A stretch of 64,000 nucleotides of DNA, from positions 496,001 through 560,000 of the forward strand of contig NZ_CP060040.1 in the NCBI RefSeq assembly GCF_014211915.1, read 5' to 3'. The stretch's first letter is position 1; every line of letters starts with the position of its first letter. The notes beneath the pieces were generated by a model. The model was not told where the DNA came from. It was given only the letters and a program-made list of their open reading frames with translations, and did not search any database. Below, in pieces: positions 1 through 8,191 of the stretch. Made by a program: the position numbers and the translations under genes. The DNA is from Burkholderia cenocepacia. GTDB lineage: Bacteria; Pseudomonadota; Gammaproteobacteria; Burkholderiales; Burkholderiaceae.

Positions 1-2
1 AC

Positions 3-572
3 GCGCTGGTGCGCGGCATCTCGGAGATCACCGAGGCGCGCATCGACAGCCTGTTCCCGGGCATGACGATCGAGCACGACACGCCGTGCATCGTGCGCGA
101 CCAGATCATCTTCGGCGAGGTGTTCAGCCTGATCGCGCTCGAAAGCGCATGGTGCCGCGGCTACATGCTGCTGCAGACGAGCGAGCAGCCGCTGCTCGAC
201 ATGCTCGGCGGCACGCGCGACGGCGACGGCGGCCGCGCGCCGGATTTCCGCGACGTGAACAGCGTGCTCGGCGAGCTCACCAACCTCGTGTGGGGCGCGT
301 TCAAGAACCGCTATCTCGGCGACGCCGAGGCGCTGGCGCGCCATCCGGTGCAGGTGCCGCTCGTCGTCAATCACAAGCAGAAGTTCATCTCGTTCGGCGG
401 CGACTGTCCGCAGCTCTGTTTCAAGTACCGGATGACCGATCCGGCATCGGGGCGTTCGGTCCGTCTCGACCAGCGTTTCGTGTTCAGCCTGAGCTGGTCG
501 CCGGAGGATTTCCGCGAATCGGTGCAGGACGTCGGGCCGATGGTCGAGGCGGGCGAACTCGAACTGTTTTGA
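3..572 (+). CDS. CheX-like chemotaxis phosphatase, 5' partial
   Basis: The frame is open to the window edge, so the true start probably lies upstream; a GTG at 9 is the first start codon inside the window. The visible ~188 residues fit the CheC/CheX/FliY fold. The stretch VLGELTNLVWGAFKN carries the ExxN motif (E-L-T-N) that these proteins use to position water for dephosphorylating CheY-P. A CheY-like receiver follows 36 bp downstream and is the likely substrate. The family assignment rests on that motif, the length and the neighbour. The protein should be cytoplasmic. Whether it serves flagellar chemotaxis or another receiver pathway is unclear, because no other chemotaxis gene is in view. 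Confidence 0.7.
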   Translation, partial: ALVRGISEITEARIDSLFPGMTIEHDTPCIVRDQIIFGEVFSLIALESAWCRGYMLLQTSEQPLLDMLGGTRDGDGGRAPDFRDVNSVLGELTNLVWGAFKNRYLGDAEALARHPVQVPLVVNHKQKFISFGGDCPQLCFKYRMTDPASGRSVRLDQRFVFSLSWSPEDFRESVQDVGPMVEAGELELF

Positions 573-608
573 ATGTTGAAGTCAGCAACGACGAAAGGGG
601 AATACGAC

Positions 609-974
609 ATGGCAAAGATTCTGGTGGTCGACGATTCGGGCACGGTGCGCGACGAAGTGGCAGGCTTCCTGCGCAATCACGGGCTCGACGTCGCGACGGC
701 TGTCGACGGCAAGGACGGGCTCGCGAAGCTCAAGGCGACGCCCGGCGTGCGTCTCGTGATCAGCGACGTGAACATGCCGAACATGGACGGCCTGACGATG
801 GTCGAGAAGATTCGCGGCGAACTGGCGAACACGGCGGTCAACGTCGTGATGCTGACGACCGAAAGCAGCCCGGCGATGAAGGAGCGCGGCAAGGCCGCCG
901 GCGTGAAGGGCTGGATCGTGAAGCCGTTCAAGGGCGATGCGGTGCTCGACGCGCTGAAGAAGCTCGCGGGCTGA
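609..974 (+). CDS. CheY-like single-domain response regulator
   Basis: This 121-residue protein is a bare receiver domain with no output domain. The N-terminal acidic pair is in ILVVDDSG, the phospho-acceptor Asp is in ISDVNMPNMDG, the conserved Thr is in MLTTES, and the Lys is in VKPF. The ATG at 609 is chosen because a purine-rich AAAGGGG lies just upstream and the receiver fold begins immediately after it. It follows the CheX-like gene by 36 bp, so the two are probably cotranscribed as a receiver and its phosphatase. The cognate histidine kinase is not in the window. Confidence 0.85.
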   Translation: MAKILVVDDSGTVRDEVAGFLRNHGLDVATAVDGKDGLAKLKATPGVRLVISDVNMPNMDGLTMVEKIRGELANTAVNVVMLTTESSPAMKERGKAAGVKGWIVKPFKGDAVLDALKKLAG

Positions 975-1117
975 CGCGCGCGGCCGGCGAGCCGCTTGCG
1001 TACGCAATTTACAGCGTGCCGGGATGTCCGTATCCTGCCGGATGCCGAGGGCGGCGTGGCGGCGCATCATGCGCCGCATGCCCGGCATTGACGAACATCA
1101 GGAGCGGAACGAAGCAG

Positions 1118-1576
1118 ATGGCATCCGAAATCGGGCGACCCGCTGCGCAGCACATCGAGTGGCGGATCGCGAAGGGCATCGTTTTTACCATCGTGGGCAC
1201 GTGCATGCTGACCGGCACTGCGTTGTACGCGCAGTCGACACGCGAATTCCTGCGAACCTCGGTCGTCGTACCGGGGCGCGTGGTCAAGCTGAACGCAGGC
1301 CCGCATCATCCGGAGATCACGTTCACGACGCTCGCGGGCGAGCAGGTCGACTATGCGCAAGGCGGCGAAGTCAGCGTCGAGGACGGCGCGACGGTCGAAG
1401 TGCGCTACGCGCCGGACGCGCCGAGGACGACCGCGCGGATGAACACGTTCGGCGCGATCTGGGGCACCGTGCTGACCATCGGCGCGATGGGTATGGTTTT
1501 TTTCGCCGTCGGCGTCGGTCAGGTGTGGTCGGGCGTGCGTGCCTCGCGCAGCGGGAGAACCCCCTCGGTGCGCTGA
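1118..1576 (+). CDS. DUF3592-like membrane protein
   Basis: A 152-residue protein with two hydrophobic segments (about residues 20-40 and 110-130) flanking a soluble, probably extracytoplasmic beta-rich part containing VPGRVVKLN, ITFTTLAG and VEVRYAPDAP. This arrangement, a membrane anchor, a small domain with a V.YdP-like strand and a second membrane helix, is typical of DUF3592 proteins of unknown function. The start at 1118 is preceded by GGAGCGG. It stands 143 bp beyond the CheY-like gene and has no obvious functional link with it. The family call is by motif resemblance only. Confidence 0.6.
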   Translation: MASEIGRPAAQHIEWRIAKGIVFTIVGTCMLTGTALYAQSTREFLRTSVVVPGRVVKLNAGPHHPEITFTTLAGEQVDYAQGGEVSVEDGATVEVRYAPDAPRTTARMNTFGAIWGTVLTIGAMGMVFFAVGVGQVWSGVRASRSGRTPSVR

Positions 1577-1597
1577 CGCGGAAGCCTGAAACCCGCG

Positions 1598-2506
1598 TTA
1601 TCGGGCGGCGGTCGTCGCGCTCGCCGCCGTCGCGAATTCGTCGACGACGGCTTCGATCACCGCCTGCACGCGTGCGGTCTTGTAGAGATCGGCATGGGCG
1701 ACGAGCCACACGTCGAAATGATTGCACCGCTGCGGCATGAGCCGCACCAGATCCGGCTCGGTGTCGGCGCGGAAGCACGGCAGCTCCGCAATGCCGAGCC
1801 CGGCCAGCGCGGCTTCCACCAGCATCATCGTCGACGAGGTCTGGAACATCACGCGGCCGCGTGAAGTCGGTTCACCGCACAGCGCGTCCCACATCGTCGG
1901 CACCACCGGTTGCTGATACATCACCAGATCGTGTCCGTCGAACGCGCTGCCCGCGACCGGTTCGCCCCGTTCGGCCAGATAGCGGCGCGATGCGTAGATG
2001 CCCGTTTCGAGATGCCCGAGCCGCCTGACGATCAGGTCCGGCGATTCCGGCCGCAACGTGCGAATCGCGAGATCCGCTTCGCGGCGCGTGAGGTTGGTGA
2101 TTTGCGCCGACGTCACGCACACGACGTCGATGCCGGCATGCCTGCGCCGCAAGTTGGCGATCGCGGGCACGACGAAACGCTTGCCGAGCGTGTCGGTCGT
2201 GGCGATGCGCACGGACCCGGCCAGTTGCTCGTCGAGCCCCATCACGCGGCGTTCGATCGTCAGCGATGCGCGTTCCATCGTTTCGGCCGGTTCGAGCAGC
2301 GCTTCGCCGGCGGTCGTCAGCACATAGAGGGACGGCGTGCGCAGAAACAGCCGGGCCGACAGTTCGTCCTCGAGCGCGGCGATCCGGCGCCCGACCGTTG
2401 CCTGATCGACGTTCAGCTGCGCCGCGGCGCCGCGCAGCGTGCCGGTGCGCGCCAGCGCGAGGAAGAAGCGGGCGTTGTCCCAGTTCATACGGATCGATTG
2501 TGTCAT
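1598..2506 (-). CDS. LysR-family transcriptional regulator
   Basis: A 302-residue LysR-type regulator. The winged helix-turn-helix spans about residues 8-65 (core RGAAAQLNVDQATVGRRIAA) and a periplasmic-binding-like effector domain follows. The wording around NWDNARFFLALARTGT and YQQPVVPTMWDAL resembles LysR proteins found next to drug-efflux or quinone-response genes. The gene is divergent from the MFS transporter at 2626, with a 119-bp gap that contains a perfect 18-bp palindrome, so it most likely controls that transporter and itself. An alternative ATG lies at 2488; neither start has a strong ribosome-binding site. Confidence 0.85.
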   Translation of the reverse strand: MTQSIRMNWDNARFFLALARTGTLRGAAAQLNVDQATVGRRIAALEDELSARLFLRTPSLYVLTTAGEALLEPAETMERASLTIERRVMGLDEQLAGSVRIATTDTLGKRFVVPAIANLRRRHAGIDVVCVTSAQITNLTRREADLAIRTLRPESPDLIVRRLGHLETGIYASRRYLAERGEPVAGSAFDGHDLVMYQQPVVPTMWDALCGEPTSRGRVMFQTSSTMMLVEAALAGLGIAELPCFRADTEPDLVRLMPQRCNHFDVWLVAHADLYKTARVQAVIEAVVDEFATAASATTAAR

Positions 2507-2534
2507 CGGGCAAGCGGCGGCGGACGGGAATCGG

Positions 2535-2552
2535 TGATGCAGATCTGCATCA
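2535..2552. promoter_or_regulatory. 18-bp perfect palindrome between lysR and MFS gene
   Basis: TGATGCAGATCTGCATCA is its own reverse complement. It lies 29 bp before the lysR start codon and 73 bp before the MFS start codon. LysR regulators usually bind interrupted dyads in exactly this kind of divergent intergenic region, so an operator is the natural reading (inference). Confidence 0.55.
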
Positions 2553-2625
2553 TGTCAATGCGAAATTATCACTTTTCCGCATCGCGCGCCGGGTCCTAGA
2601 CTCCGGGCATCTGCCTGGAGGTGTC

Positions 2626-4056
2626 ATGTCCGATTGCCATTCCGTTTCCGTCCCCGTTTCCACCGTTCCGCTGGCCGCGCCGAGCCGCCCGACGGCGCGC
2701 GAGCAGCGCCTGACGCTGGCGCTCGTCGCGGTCGGCATGTTCATGGCGGTGCTCGATTCGACGATCGTCAACGTGGCGCTGCCGGCAATGCGCACGAGCC
2801 TCGGCGCGACGGTCGCGGAACTCGCGTGGATCGTCGACGCGTATACGCTCAGCTTCGCCGCGCTGATCCTCGCGGGTGGCGCGCTGTCCGACCGGTTCGG
2901 CGCGAAGCGCGTGTATCTCGCCGGGCTGGCGCTGTTCGTCGGTGCATCGGCGGCGTGCGGCGTCGCGTCGTCGGTGGCGCTCCTCGTGGCCGCGCGTTTC
3001 GCGCAGGGCATGGGCGCCGCGCTGTTCTTGCCCGCGTCGCTCGCGATCGTGCGCAGCACCTTCGACGTGCCGGCCGAGCGGGCGCGGGCGATCGCGGTGT
3101 GGGCCGGCATCGCGTCGGTCGCGGTCGCCGTGGGGCCGGTGCTGGGCGGCATCCTCGTCGACGATTTCGGCTGGCGCAGCGCGTTCCTGATCAACGTGCC
3201 GACCGGTGCCGTCGCCTTTGCCGGCGCGGCGGCGCTGGTTCGGGCAGCGGCCGCGCGGGAGGTGCGCCAGTTCGACTGGGCCGGCCAGTGCGTCGGTGCG
3301 GCGGCGCTCGGCGCGCTGTGTTTCGCGGTGATCGAATTGCCCACGCGCGGCGCCGGCGCCACCGAGGTCCGGGGCGCGCTGCTGATCGCCGTGCTCGCGG
3401 CCGTCGTGCTGGTCGCCGTCGAGCGGCGTGCCCGCCATCCGATGGTGCCGCTCGCGTGGTTTCGCAATCGCGTGTTCGTCGCGATGAACCTGATGGGCAG
3501 TCTCGTCTATGTCGGCTACTTCGGGCTGCTGTTCGTGCTGAGCCTGTACCTGCACGGGCGCTTCGGCATGAGCGCGCGGCAGATCGGGATGACGTTGTTG
3601 CCGTTCGCGCTGAGCCTGTCGCTCGGCAACCTGCTGTCGGGAAAGCTGCATGGCCGGGTTCGCCCCGTCACGCTGATGGCGAACGGCCTCGCGATGGCGG
3701 CGCTGGCCGTTCCGGCGATCGCGCTTGCGCTCGCGCTGCATGCGCCGTGGCCGGTGGTCTGGATGGCCATGGCCGCATTCGGTACCGGAACCGCGCTGTC
3801 GGTGGCGCCGATGATCGCGACGGTGCTCGAACAGGTGCCTGCCGACGCGGCCGGTGTGGCATCCGGGTTCCTCAACGCGGCGCGTCAGGCCGGCAGCCTG
3901 CTCGGCGTGGCCGTCGCAGGCGCCGCGACGATCCTGTTGCCGGATCTGACCGATGCGCTGTGGGCGGTCGCGGCGCTCGGGGGTGTCGCCTACGCGATTG
4001 CCGCGCTGGCGGCGAGGGCTGCCGGCCGTGCGGAAGCCGCGCAACGGGGGCGTTGA
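2626..4056 (+). CDS. MFS drug transporter, DHA2 (14-TMS) type
   Basis: A 476-residue polytopic inner-membrane protein of the EmrB/QacA (DHA2) type. The signature LDSTIVNVALPAM lies in the first helix (about residues 45-60), the motif A region GGALSDRFGAKRVYL follows helix 2, and the antiporter motif C appears as VAVGPVLGGILVDDFGWR (about residues 165-185). Length and helix count match proton-driven multidrug exporters. The start at 2626 has CTGGAGG about 7 bp upstream. It is divergent from a LysR gene that probably regulates it. No membrane-fusion or outer-membrane partner is adjacent, so it probably acts alone. The substrate cannot be told from the sequence. Confidence 0.88.
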   Translation: MSDCHSVSVPVSTVPLAAPSRPTAREQRLTLALVAVGMFMAVLDSTIVNVALPAMRTSLGATVAELAWIVDAYTLSFAALILAGGALSDRFGAKRVYLAGLALFVGASAACGVASSVALLVAARFAQGMGAALFLPASLAIVRSTFDVPAERARAIAVWAGIASVAVAVGPVLGGILVDDFGWRSAFLINVPTGAVAFAGAAALVRAAAAREVRQFDWAGQCVGAAALGALCFAVIELPTRGAGATEVRGALLIAVLAAVVLVAVERRARHPMVPLAWFRNRVFVAMNLMGSLVYVGYFGLLFVLSLYLHGRFGMSARQIGMTLLPFALSLSLGNLLSGKLHGRVRPVTLMANGLAMAALAVPAIALALALHAPWPVVWMAMAAFGTGTALSVAPMIATVLEQVPADAAGVASGFLNAARQAGSLLGVAVAGAATILLPDLTDALWAVAALGGVAYAIAALAARAAGRAEAAQRGR

Positions 4057-4243
4057 CGCTCGCGCGGCATCGCCCCCGTTGCGCCGTGGCCTGCAGGCCG
4101 CCACGCACGCGCATGCGGCGGCGCGGCTGGACGCCGTGCGGAATGTGGAGGACCATTTCCTCGACATGCCGCGAGCGGGCGGGCGCGATGGACGCTCGTT
4201 CGCCTCGCCGCGAAACCTGCCGAACCCCGTCGAGCGGAACACC

Positions 4244-5038
4244 ATGGAACCCATTCACGAGACTGCCGAGCCGATCCTGTTGCGCGACGCGCACGACGGC
4301 GTCGTCACGCTGCGCCTGAATCGCCCGCAGCAGTTCAACGCGTTGTCCGAAGCGATGCTCGCGGCCCTGCACGATGCGTTCGACACGCTGGCGGCCGATC
4401 CGCACGTGCGCTGCGTCGTGCTGGCCGCCGAAGGCAAGGCGTTCTGCGCCGGGCACGACTTGCGACAGATGCGCGGCAAGCCCGAACTCGACTACTACCG
4501 CACGCTGTTCGCGCAGTGCAGCCGCGTGATGCTCGCGATGCGCGCGTTGCCGGTGCCGGTGATCGCGCGCGTGCACGGCATCGCGACGGCGGCCGGCTGC
4601 CAGCTCGTCGCCGCGTGCGACCTCGCGATCGCGGCCGATACCGCGCGCTTCGCGGTATCGGGCATCAACGTCGGGCTGTTCTGCTCGACGCCCGCCGTCG
4701 CGTTGAGCCGCAACGTCGCGGCCAAGCGCGCGTTCGACATGCTGATGACCGGGCGCTTCGTCGATGCGGCGACGGCCGCCGCGTGGGGGCTCGTCAACGA
4801 AGCCGTGCCCGAGGACGCGCTCGATGCGGCCGTCGCGCGCAAGGTCGCGGAGATCGTCGCGAAGAGCCCGGCCGCGGTGCGTTATGGCAAGCAGATGTTC
4901 TATCGTCAGCGCGAGTTGCCGCTCGACGAAGCCTATGCGTATGCGGGCGACGTGATGGCGCGCAACATGATGGAAGAGGATGCGGGCGAAGGGATCGACG
5001 CGTTCCTCGAGAAGCGGAAGCCGACGTGGCGTTCGTGA
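4244..5038 (+). CDS. Enoyl-CoA hydratase/isomerase family protein (ECHDC3-like)
   Basis: A 264-residue crotonase-fold protein. The oxyanion-hole and CoA-binding elements are visible as FCAGHDLRQM (about residues 67-76) and ATAAGCQLVAACDLAIA. The two catalytic glutamates of classical enoyl-CoA hydratase are absent: where the first is expected the sequence reads FAVSGINVGLFCSTP, and the second is replaced by Asp in AFDMLMTGR. This pattern, including the NVGLFCSTP string, is shared with the eukaryotic ECHDC3 group, whose reaction is not settled. ATG 4244 is the start that begins the crotonase domain directly. It may be cotranscribed with the MFS gene 187 bp upstream, but that is uncertain. Confidence 0.8.
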   Translation: MEPIHETAEPILLRDAHDGVVTLRLNRPQQFNALSEAMLAALHDAFDTLAADPHVRCVVLAAEGKAFCAGHDLRQMRGKPELDYYRTLFAQCSRVMLAMRALPVPVIARVHGIATAAGCQLVAACDLAIAADTARFAVSGINVGLFCSTPAVALSRNVAAKRAFDMLMTGRFVDAATAAAWGLVNEAVPEDALDAAVARKVAEIVAKSPAAVRYGKQMFYRQRELPLDEAYAYAGDVMARNMMEEDAGEGIDAFLEKRKPTWRS

Positions 5039-5215
5039 TGCGTTGACGGAGGCGGGCGGGGAGCGCTTCGTCTCTCGTCGTTGTGTGCAACGCGCAACGA
5101 CGTACCGCATCGTCGCTGGTGCGCGTCGGCGGGTCGCCATAAACGCAGACGGGCCGCCCAAGGCAGCCCGCAGGTAAGTCGCACGGCATGCGCGGCGACG
5201 CGGTTGCGCACCGCC

Positions 5216-5279
5216 GCACCGCCGCAGCGACGCACCGCCGCAGCGACGCACCGCCGCAGCGACGCACCGCCGCAGCGAC
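5216..5279. repeat. Tandem repeat, four 16-bp units
   Basis: The unit GCACCGCCGCAGCGAC occurs four times head to tail without mismatch, and a partial unit precedes it from 5208. The array ends 5 bp before the alr stop codon, in the convergent gap between the hydratase-like gene and alr. The period of 16 is not a multiple of three, so the array is not suited to coding. It is a candidate variable-number locus. Confidence 0.9.
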
Positions 5280-5284
5280 GCCGG

Positions 5285-6406
5285 TCAGCGCCCGTAGCTG
5301 CCCGTCCGCAGCGCCGGCTGCACGCTCGCCGCGCCGGGCGGCACGATCACGACCGGCACGCGGCGCGCGAGCGCGCACATCAGCTCGTAGCCGATCGTGC
5401 CGCTGGCTTCCGCGACATCGTCCACCTTCACCTGGTCGCCCCACAGCTCGACGCGCGAGCCGATGCCCGCGTTCGGGCACGGCGTCAGGTCGACGGTCAG
5501 CATGTCCATCGACACGCGGCCGACGACGCGCGTCATCACGCCGTCCACCGCGATCGGCGTGCCGGTGGGCGCGTGGCGCGGATAGCCGTCCGCGTAGCCG
5601 CATGCGACCACGCCGATCCGCATCGGCCGGTCGGCCGTGAAGCGGCGGCCGTAGCCGACCGTTTCGTCGGGCGCGAGCGTCTGCACGCCGATGATCTTGC
5701 TGGTCAGCGTCATCGCGGCCATCAGCGGCGTGTCGGCGATATCCCGCGCCGCGCCGGTCGGCGACGCGCCGTACAGGATCGTGCCGGGCCGCACCCAGTC
5801 GCGGTGCGCGCGCGGATGCCACAGCACGGCCGCCGAATTCGACACCGAGCGCTCGCCCGGAATCCCGGCCGTGGTCGCGTCGAACTGGTCGAGTTGCCAG
5901 TCGACCTCGCCTTCGTCGGCGTTCGCGAAATGCATCATCAGCGTGATCCTGCCGATCGACGGCGCACTCGCCGCGCGTTCCCACGCGGCGCGGAACGCGG
6001 CCGGCCGGTAGCCGAGCCGGTTCATCCCGGAATTCATCTTGAGCTGGATGTCGATCGGCTGCCGCGGCTTCGCGGCGATCAGCAGGTCGAGCTGTTCGTC
6101 GCAGTGCACGGCGACCGTCAGCCGGTGGTGATCGGCCAGCTCGACGTCGGCCGGCTCGAAGACGCCTTCGAGCAGCAGCACGGGCTTGTCCCAGCCGAGT
6201 TCGCGCACGCGCACGGCTTCGTCGAGATCGAGCAGCGCGATGCCGTCGGCGGCCGCGAGGCCGGGGTAGATCCGTTCGATGCCGTGGCCGTACGCGTTGG
6301 CCTTGACCACGGCCCACACGCGCGATTGCGCGGCGGTGCGGCGGATGAAGTCGAGGTTGTGGCGGACGGCGTCGGGGCGGATATGGGCGACGATGGGACG
6401 GGGCAT
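5285..6406 (-). CDS. alr: Alanine racemase
   Basis: A 373-residue fold-type III PLP enzyme that interconverts L- and D-alanine for peptidoglycan. The PLP lysine is in [10 protein letters not shown] (about residue 36) and the second catalytic tyrosine lies in [10 protein letters not shown] (about residue 260). The MNSGMNRLG and MMHFANAD motifs are also standard. A longer frame reaches 6484, but [14 protein letters not shown] at 6406 matches the usual N-terminus. The gene is monocistronic here and ends next to a tandem repeat. The length agrees with proteobacterial Alr/DadX. There is no linked dadA, so a biosynthetic rather than catabolic role is favoured. Confidence 0.93.
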   Translation of the reverse strand: MPRPIVAHIRPDAVRHNLDFIRRTAAQSRVWAVVKANAYGHGIERIYPGLAAADGIALLDLDEAVRVRELGWDKPVLLLEGVFEPADVELADHHRLTVAVHCDEQLDLLIAAKPRQPIDIQLKMNSGMNRLGYRPAAFRAAWERAASAPSIGRITLMMHFANADEGEVDWQLDQFDATTAGIPGERSVSNSAAVLWHPRAHRDWVRPGTILYGASPTGAARDIADTPLMAAMTLTSKIIGVQTLAPDETVGYGRRFTADRPMRIGVVACGYADGYPRHAPTGTPIAVDGVMTRVVGRVSMDMLTVDLTPCPNAGIGSRVELWGDQVKVDDVAEASGTIGYELMCALARRVPVVIVPPGAASVQPALRTGSYGR

Positions 6407-6708
6407 GGCAAGGGCTCGGGTCGGATGTCGTTCGGCGCACGGCGGCGCGGAGGGAAACGGCCGGCTGGCGCGATGGCGCGTCAAGCCAGTGTCGAGCGCT
6501 ATCTTATTGGTGTTCGACCAGTTTTAATTAACGTATTTATCGACGATTTGGTGGAAATTTTGGTGTCGTCGCGGCCTGGGCGCCTTCCCCGGCGGCCTGC
6601 GCGGCCGAGTCTCCCGTCTAGAAAACCGGTGCGCGAACGGCACGGCGCAATGCTAAGCTCTCGGCGATCTTGTCATTGATCAATGTAATCATAACGGGGG
6701 AGACTTTG
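6407..6708. other. Divergent intergenic region (alr / MAPEG gene)
   Basis: About 300 bp without a convincing gene. It contains an AT-rich patch near 6520-6560 (TTTTAATTAACG) that may hold the alr promoter. A perfect 12-bp palindrome, CATTGATCAATG, lies at 6674-6685, 23 bp before the MAPEG start codon, and could be an operator. Confidence 0.5.
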
Positions 6709-7080
6709 ATGACGACGTCCCAGCTGTGCCTGTTCATCGTGGCGCTGTTGCCGTTCCCGATGACGTTTCTCGCCAAGGCCCGCAAGGGTTACGACAACCG
6801 CGCGCCGCGCGATTACCTGGCGAAGCTCGAAGGCTGGCGTGCCCGCGCGCAGGCCGCCCATCAGAATTCGTGGGAAGCGCTCGCGCTGTTCACGGCCGCG
6901 CTGGTGGTGGCATGGCACAACGGCGCGAACGTGCATCGCGTCGACCAGCTCGCGATGGCGTTCGTCGCGATCCGCATCGTCTATGCGCTGATGTACCTGC
7001 TGAACTGGGCGTCGCTGCGTTCGCTCGTGTGGTTCGGCGGAATGGCGTGCATCGTCGCGCTGTTCTTCGCCACGCCGTAA
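6709..7080 (+). CDS. MAPEG family membrane protein
   Basis: A 123-residue protein with about four hydrophobic helices and the MAPEG hallmark region around AHQNSWEALALFTAALVVA (about residues 49-68), which corresponds to the conserved Asn/Glu segment of membrane-associated glutathione-dependent enzymes. The start at 6709 has a CGGGGGAGA ribosome-binding site. Bacterial members of this short type are poorly characterised; glutathione transferase or peroxidase activity is possible but not shown. It is convergent with the next LysR gene. It sits in the inner membrane. Confidence 0.78.
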   Translation: MTTSQLCLFIVALLPFPMTFLAKARKGYDNRAPRDYLAKLEGWRARAQAAHQNSWEALALFTAALVVAWHNGANVHRVDQLAMAFVAIRIVYALMYLLNWASLRSLVWFGGMACIVALFFATP

Positions 7081-7125
7081 GCGGCCCGCGGGCCACCCGA
7101 GGGCGGCCTGGCATGCCGGCTCTCG

Positions 7126-8073
7126 TCAGGCGCCGCCCGCGCCTCGTGCGTGACTGTCATTGGATGCGGGCGCAACCTTCTTCGAGACGAACGGCGGCGC
7201 GTCCGCTTCGCTGCGCAGGAACGCGATCAACGGATCGAGCAGCCGATGCCGCGTCGACGGATGGCGGCGCAACACGAAGCGCCATGACGCATCGCGCGAA
7301 AGGCCCGGCACCAGCGGCACCAGACGCCCGCTGCGCAGTTCGGGCTCGATCAGCGGCACGCGGCCGAGCGCGATGCCCGCGCCGCCCACGGCCGCGCCGA
7401 TCACCTGGCTGAAACTGCTGTAACGGACGATCTTCGTGTCGAAGTCGTCCGGCAAGCCGAAATGCACCGCCCAGTTGCGCCAGTCGATCTCGGGGCTGTC
7501 CTCGTGCATCTCCTGCAGCAGCCGCGAGCGGCAGACGTACCCCGATGCGTACGGAAACAGCTCGGGGCTGCAGACCGGAAACACGGTTTCCCGCATCAGC
7601 ACGTCGTCGTCGGCGCGCAGCCGGTGCGCGGGCACGTGCACGATCGCGAGGTCGACGCCGCTGCGCGCGAAATCCGGCTCGTCGTCGAGCACGACCGCAT
7701 GCAGCGGGGTGTCGGGATGAAGCGACGAGAATTCCGCCAGCCGGCGTGCGAGCCACATCGACGAAAACGGCGCGTTGGCGGATACGGTGAGCCGTTGCGC
7801 GGTGCCGCGAATCTCGGCGCACGCGTCGGTGAGACGCGACAGCGCATCGCTGACGGCCGGCAGCAGGCGCGTACCGGCCGGCGTGAGACTGATGCCGCCG
7901 AGCCCCGTGCTGCGTTCGAGCAGCCTTGCACCCAGCGATTCCTCGAGCGAACGGATCTGGTGGCTGACCGCGCTGGTCGACACGTTCAGCTCGACCGCCG
8001 CGCGCGCGAACCCGCCGAGGCGGACGGCCGCCTCGAAAGCTCGCAGTGCGCTGAGGGGAGGAAGGTGCGACAT
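7126..8073 (-). CDS. LysR-family regulator (GcvA-like)
   Basis: A 315-residue LysR protein of the GcvA/AmpR-like branch, which typically begins with LPPLSALRAFEAAVRLGGF as here and carries ELNVSTSAVSHQIRSLEE in the recognition helix. The effector-binding domain runs from about residue 95 to 295. It is divergent from the ABC exporter at 8192. Three GTTGA/TCAAC half-sites lie in the 118-bp gap, so it probably regulates the exporter and itself. The effector is unknown. Confidence 0.85.
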   Translation of the reverse strand: MSHLPPLSALRAFEAAVRLGGFARAAVELNVSTSAVSHQIRSLEESLGARLLERSTGLGGISLTPAGTRLLPAVSDALSRLTDACAEIRGTAQRLTVSANAPFSSMWLARRLAEFSSLHPDTPLHAVVLDDEPDFARSGVDLAIVHVPAHRLRADDDVLMRETVFPVCSPELFPYASGYVCRSRLLQEMHEDSPEIDWRNWAVHFGLPDDFDTKIVRYSSFSQVIGAAVGGAGIALGRVPLIEPELRSGRLVPLVPGLSRDASWRFVLRRHPSTRHRLLDPLIAFLRSEADAPPFVSKKVAPASNDSHARGAGGA

Positions 8074-8086
8074 GCGGGGTATTGTA

Positions 8087-8106
8087 GTTGACTCAACACC
8101 CGTTGA
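8087..8106. promoter_or_regulatory. Triple GTTGA/TCAAC half-site array, candidate LysR operator
   Basis: GTTGA-C-TCAAC (8087-8097) is a dyad with a 1-bp centre. TCAAC-ACCC-GTTGA (8093-8106) is a second dyad that shares the middle half-site. The array is 14 bp from the lysR start and 86 bp from the ABC exporter start. Its position and symmetry suggest the LysR binding site (inference). Confidence 0.5.
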
Positions 8107-8191
8107 AAAATCATCTTTTGCCGCGTGCGGGCGGCGCGGGTAGCCTCGATCCGGTCAAGAAAAACGCAACGAAACACCGACCGGAGGCTTC

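Noticed and set aside
5216..5279. CRISPR array
   Set aside because: Units are contiguous 16-mers without spacers.
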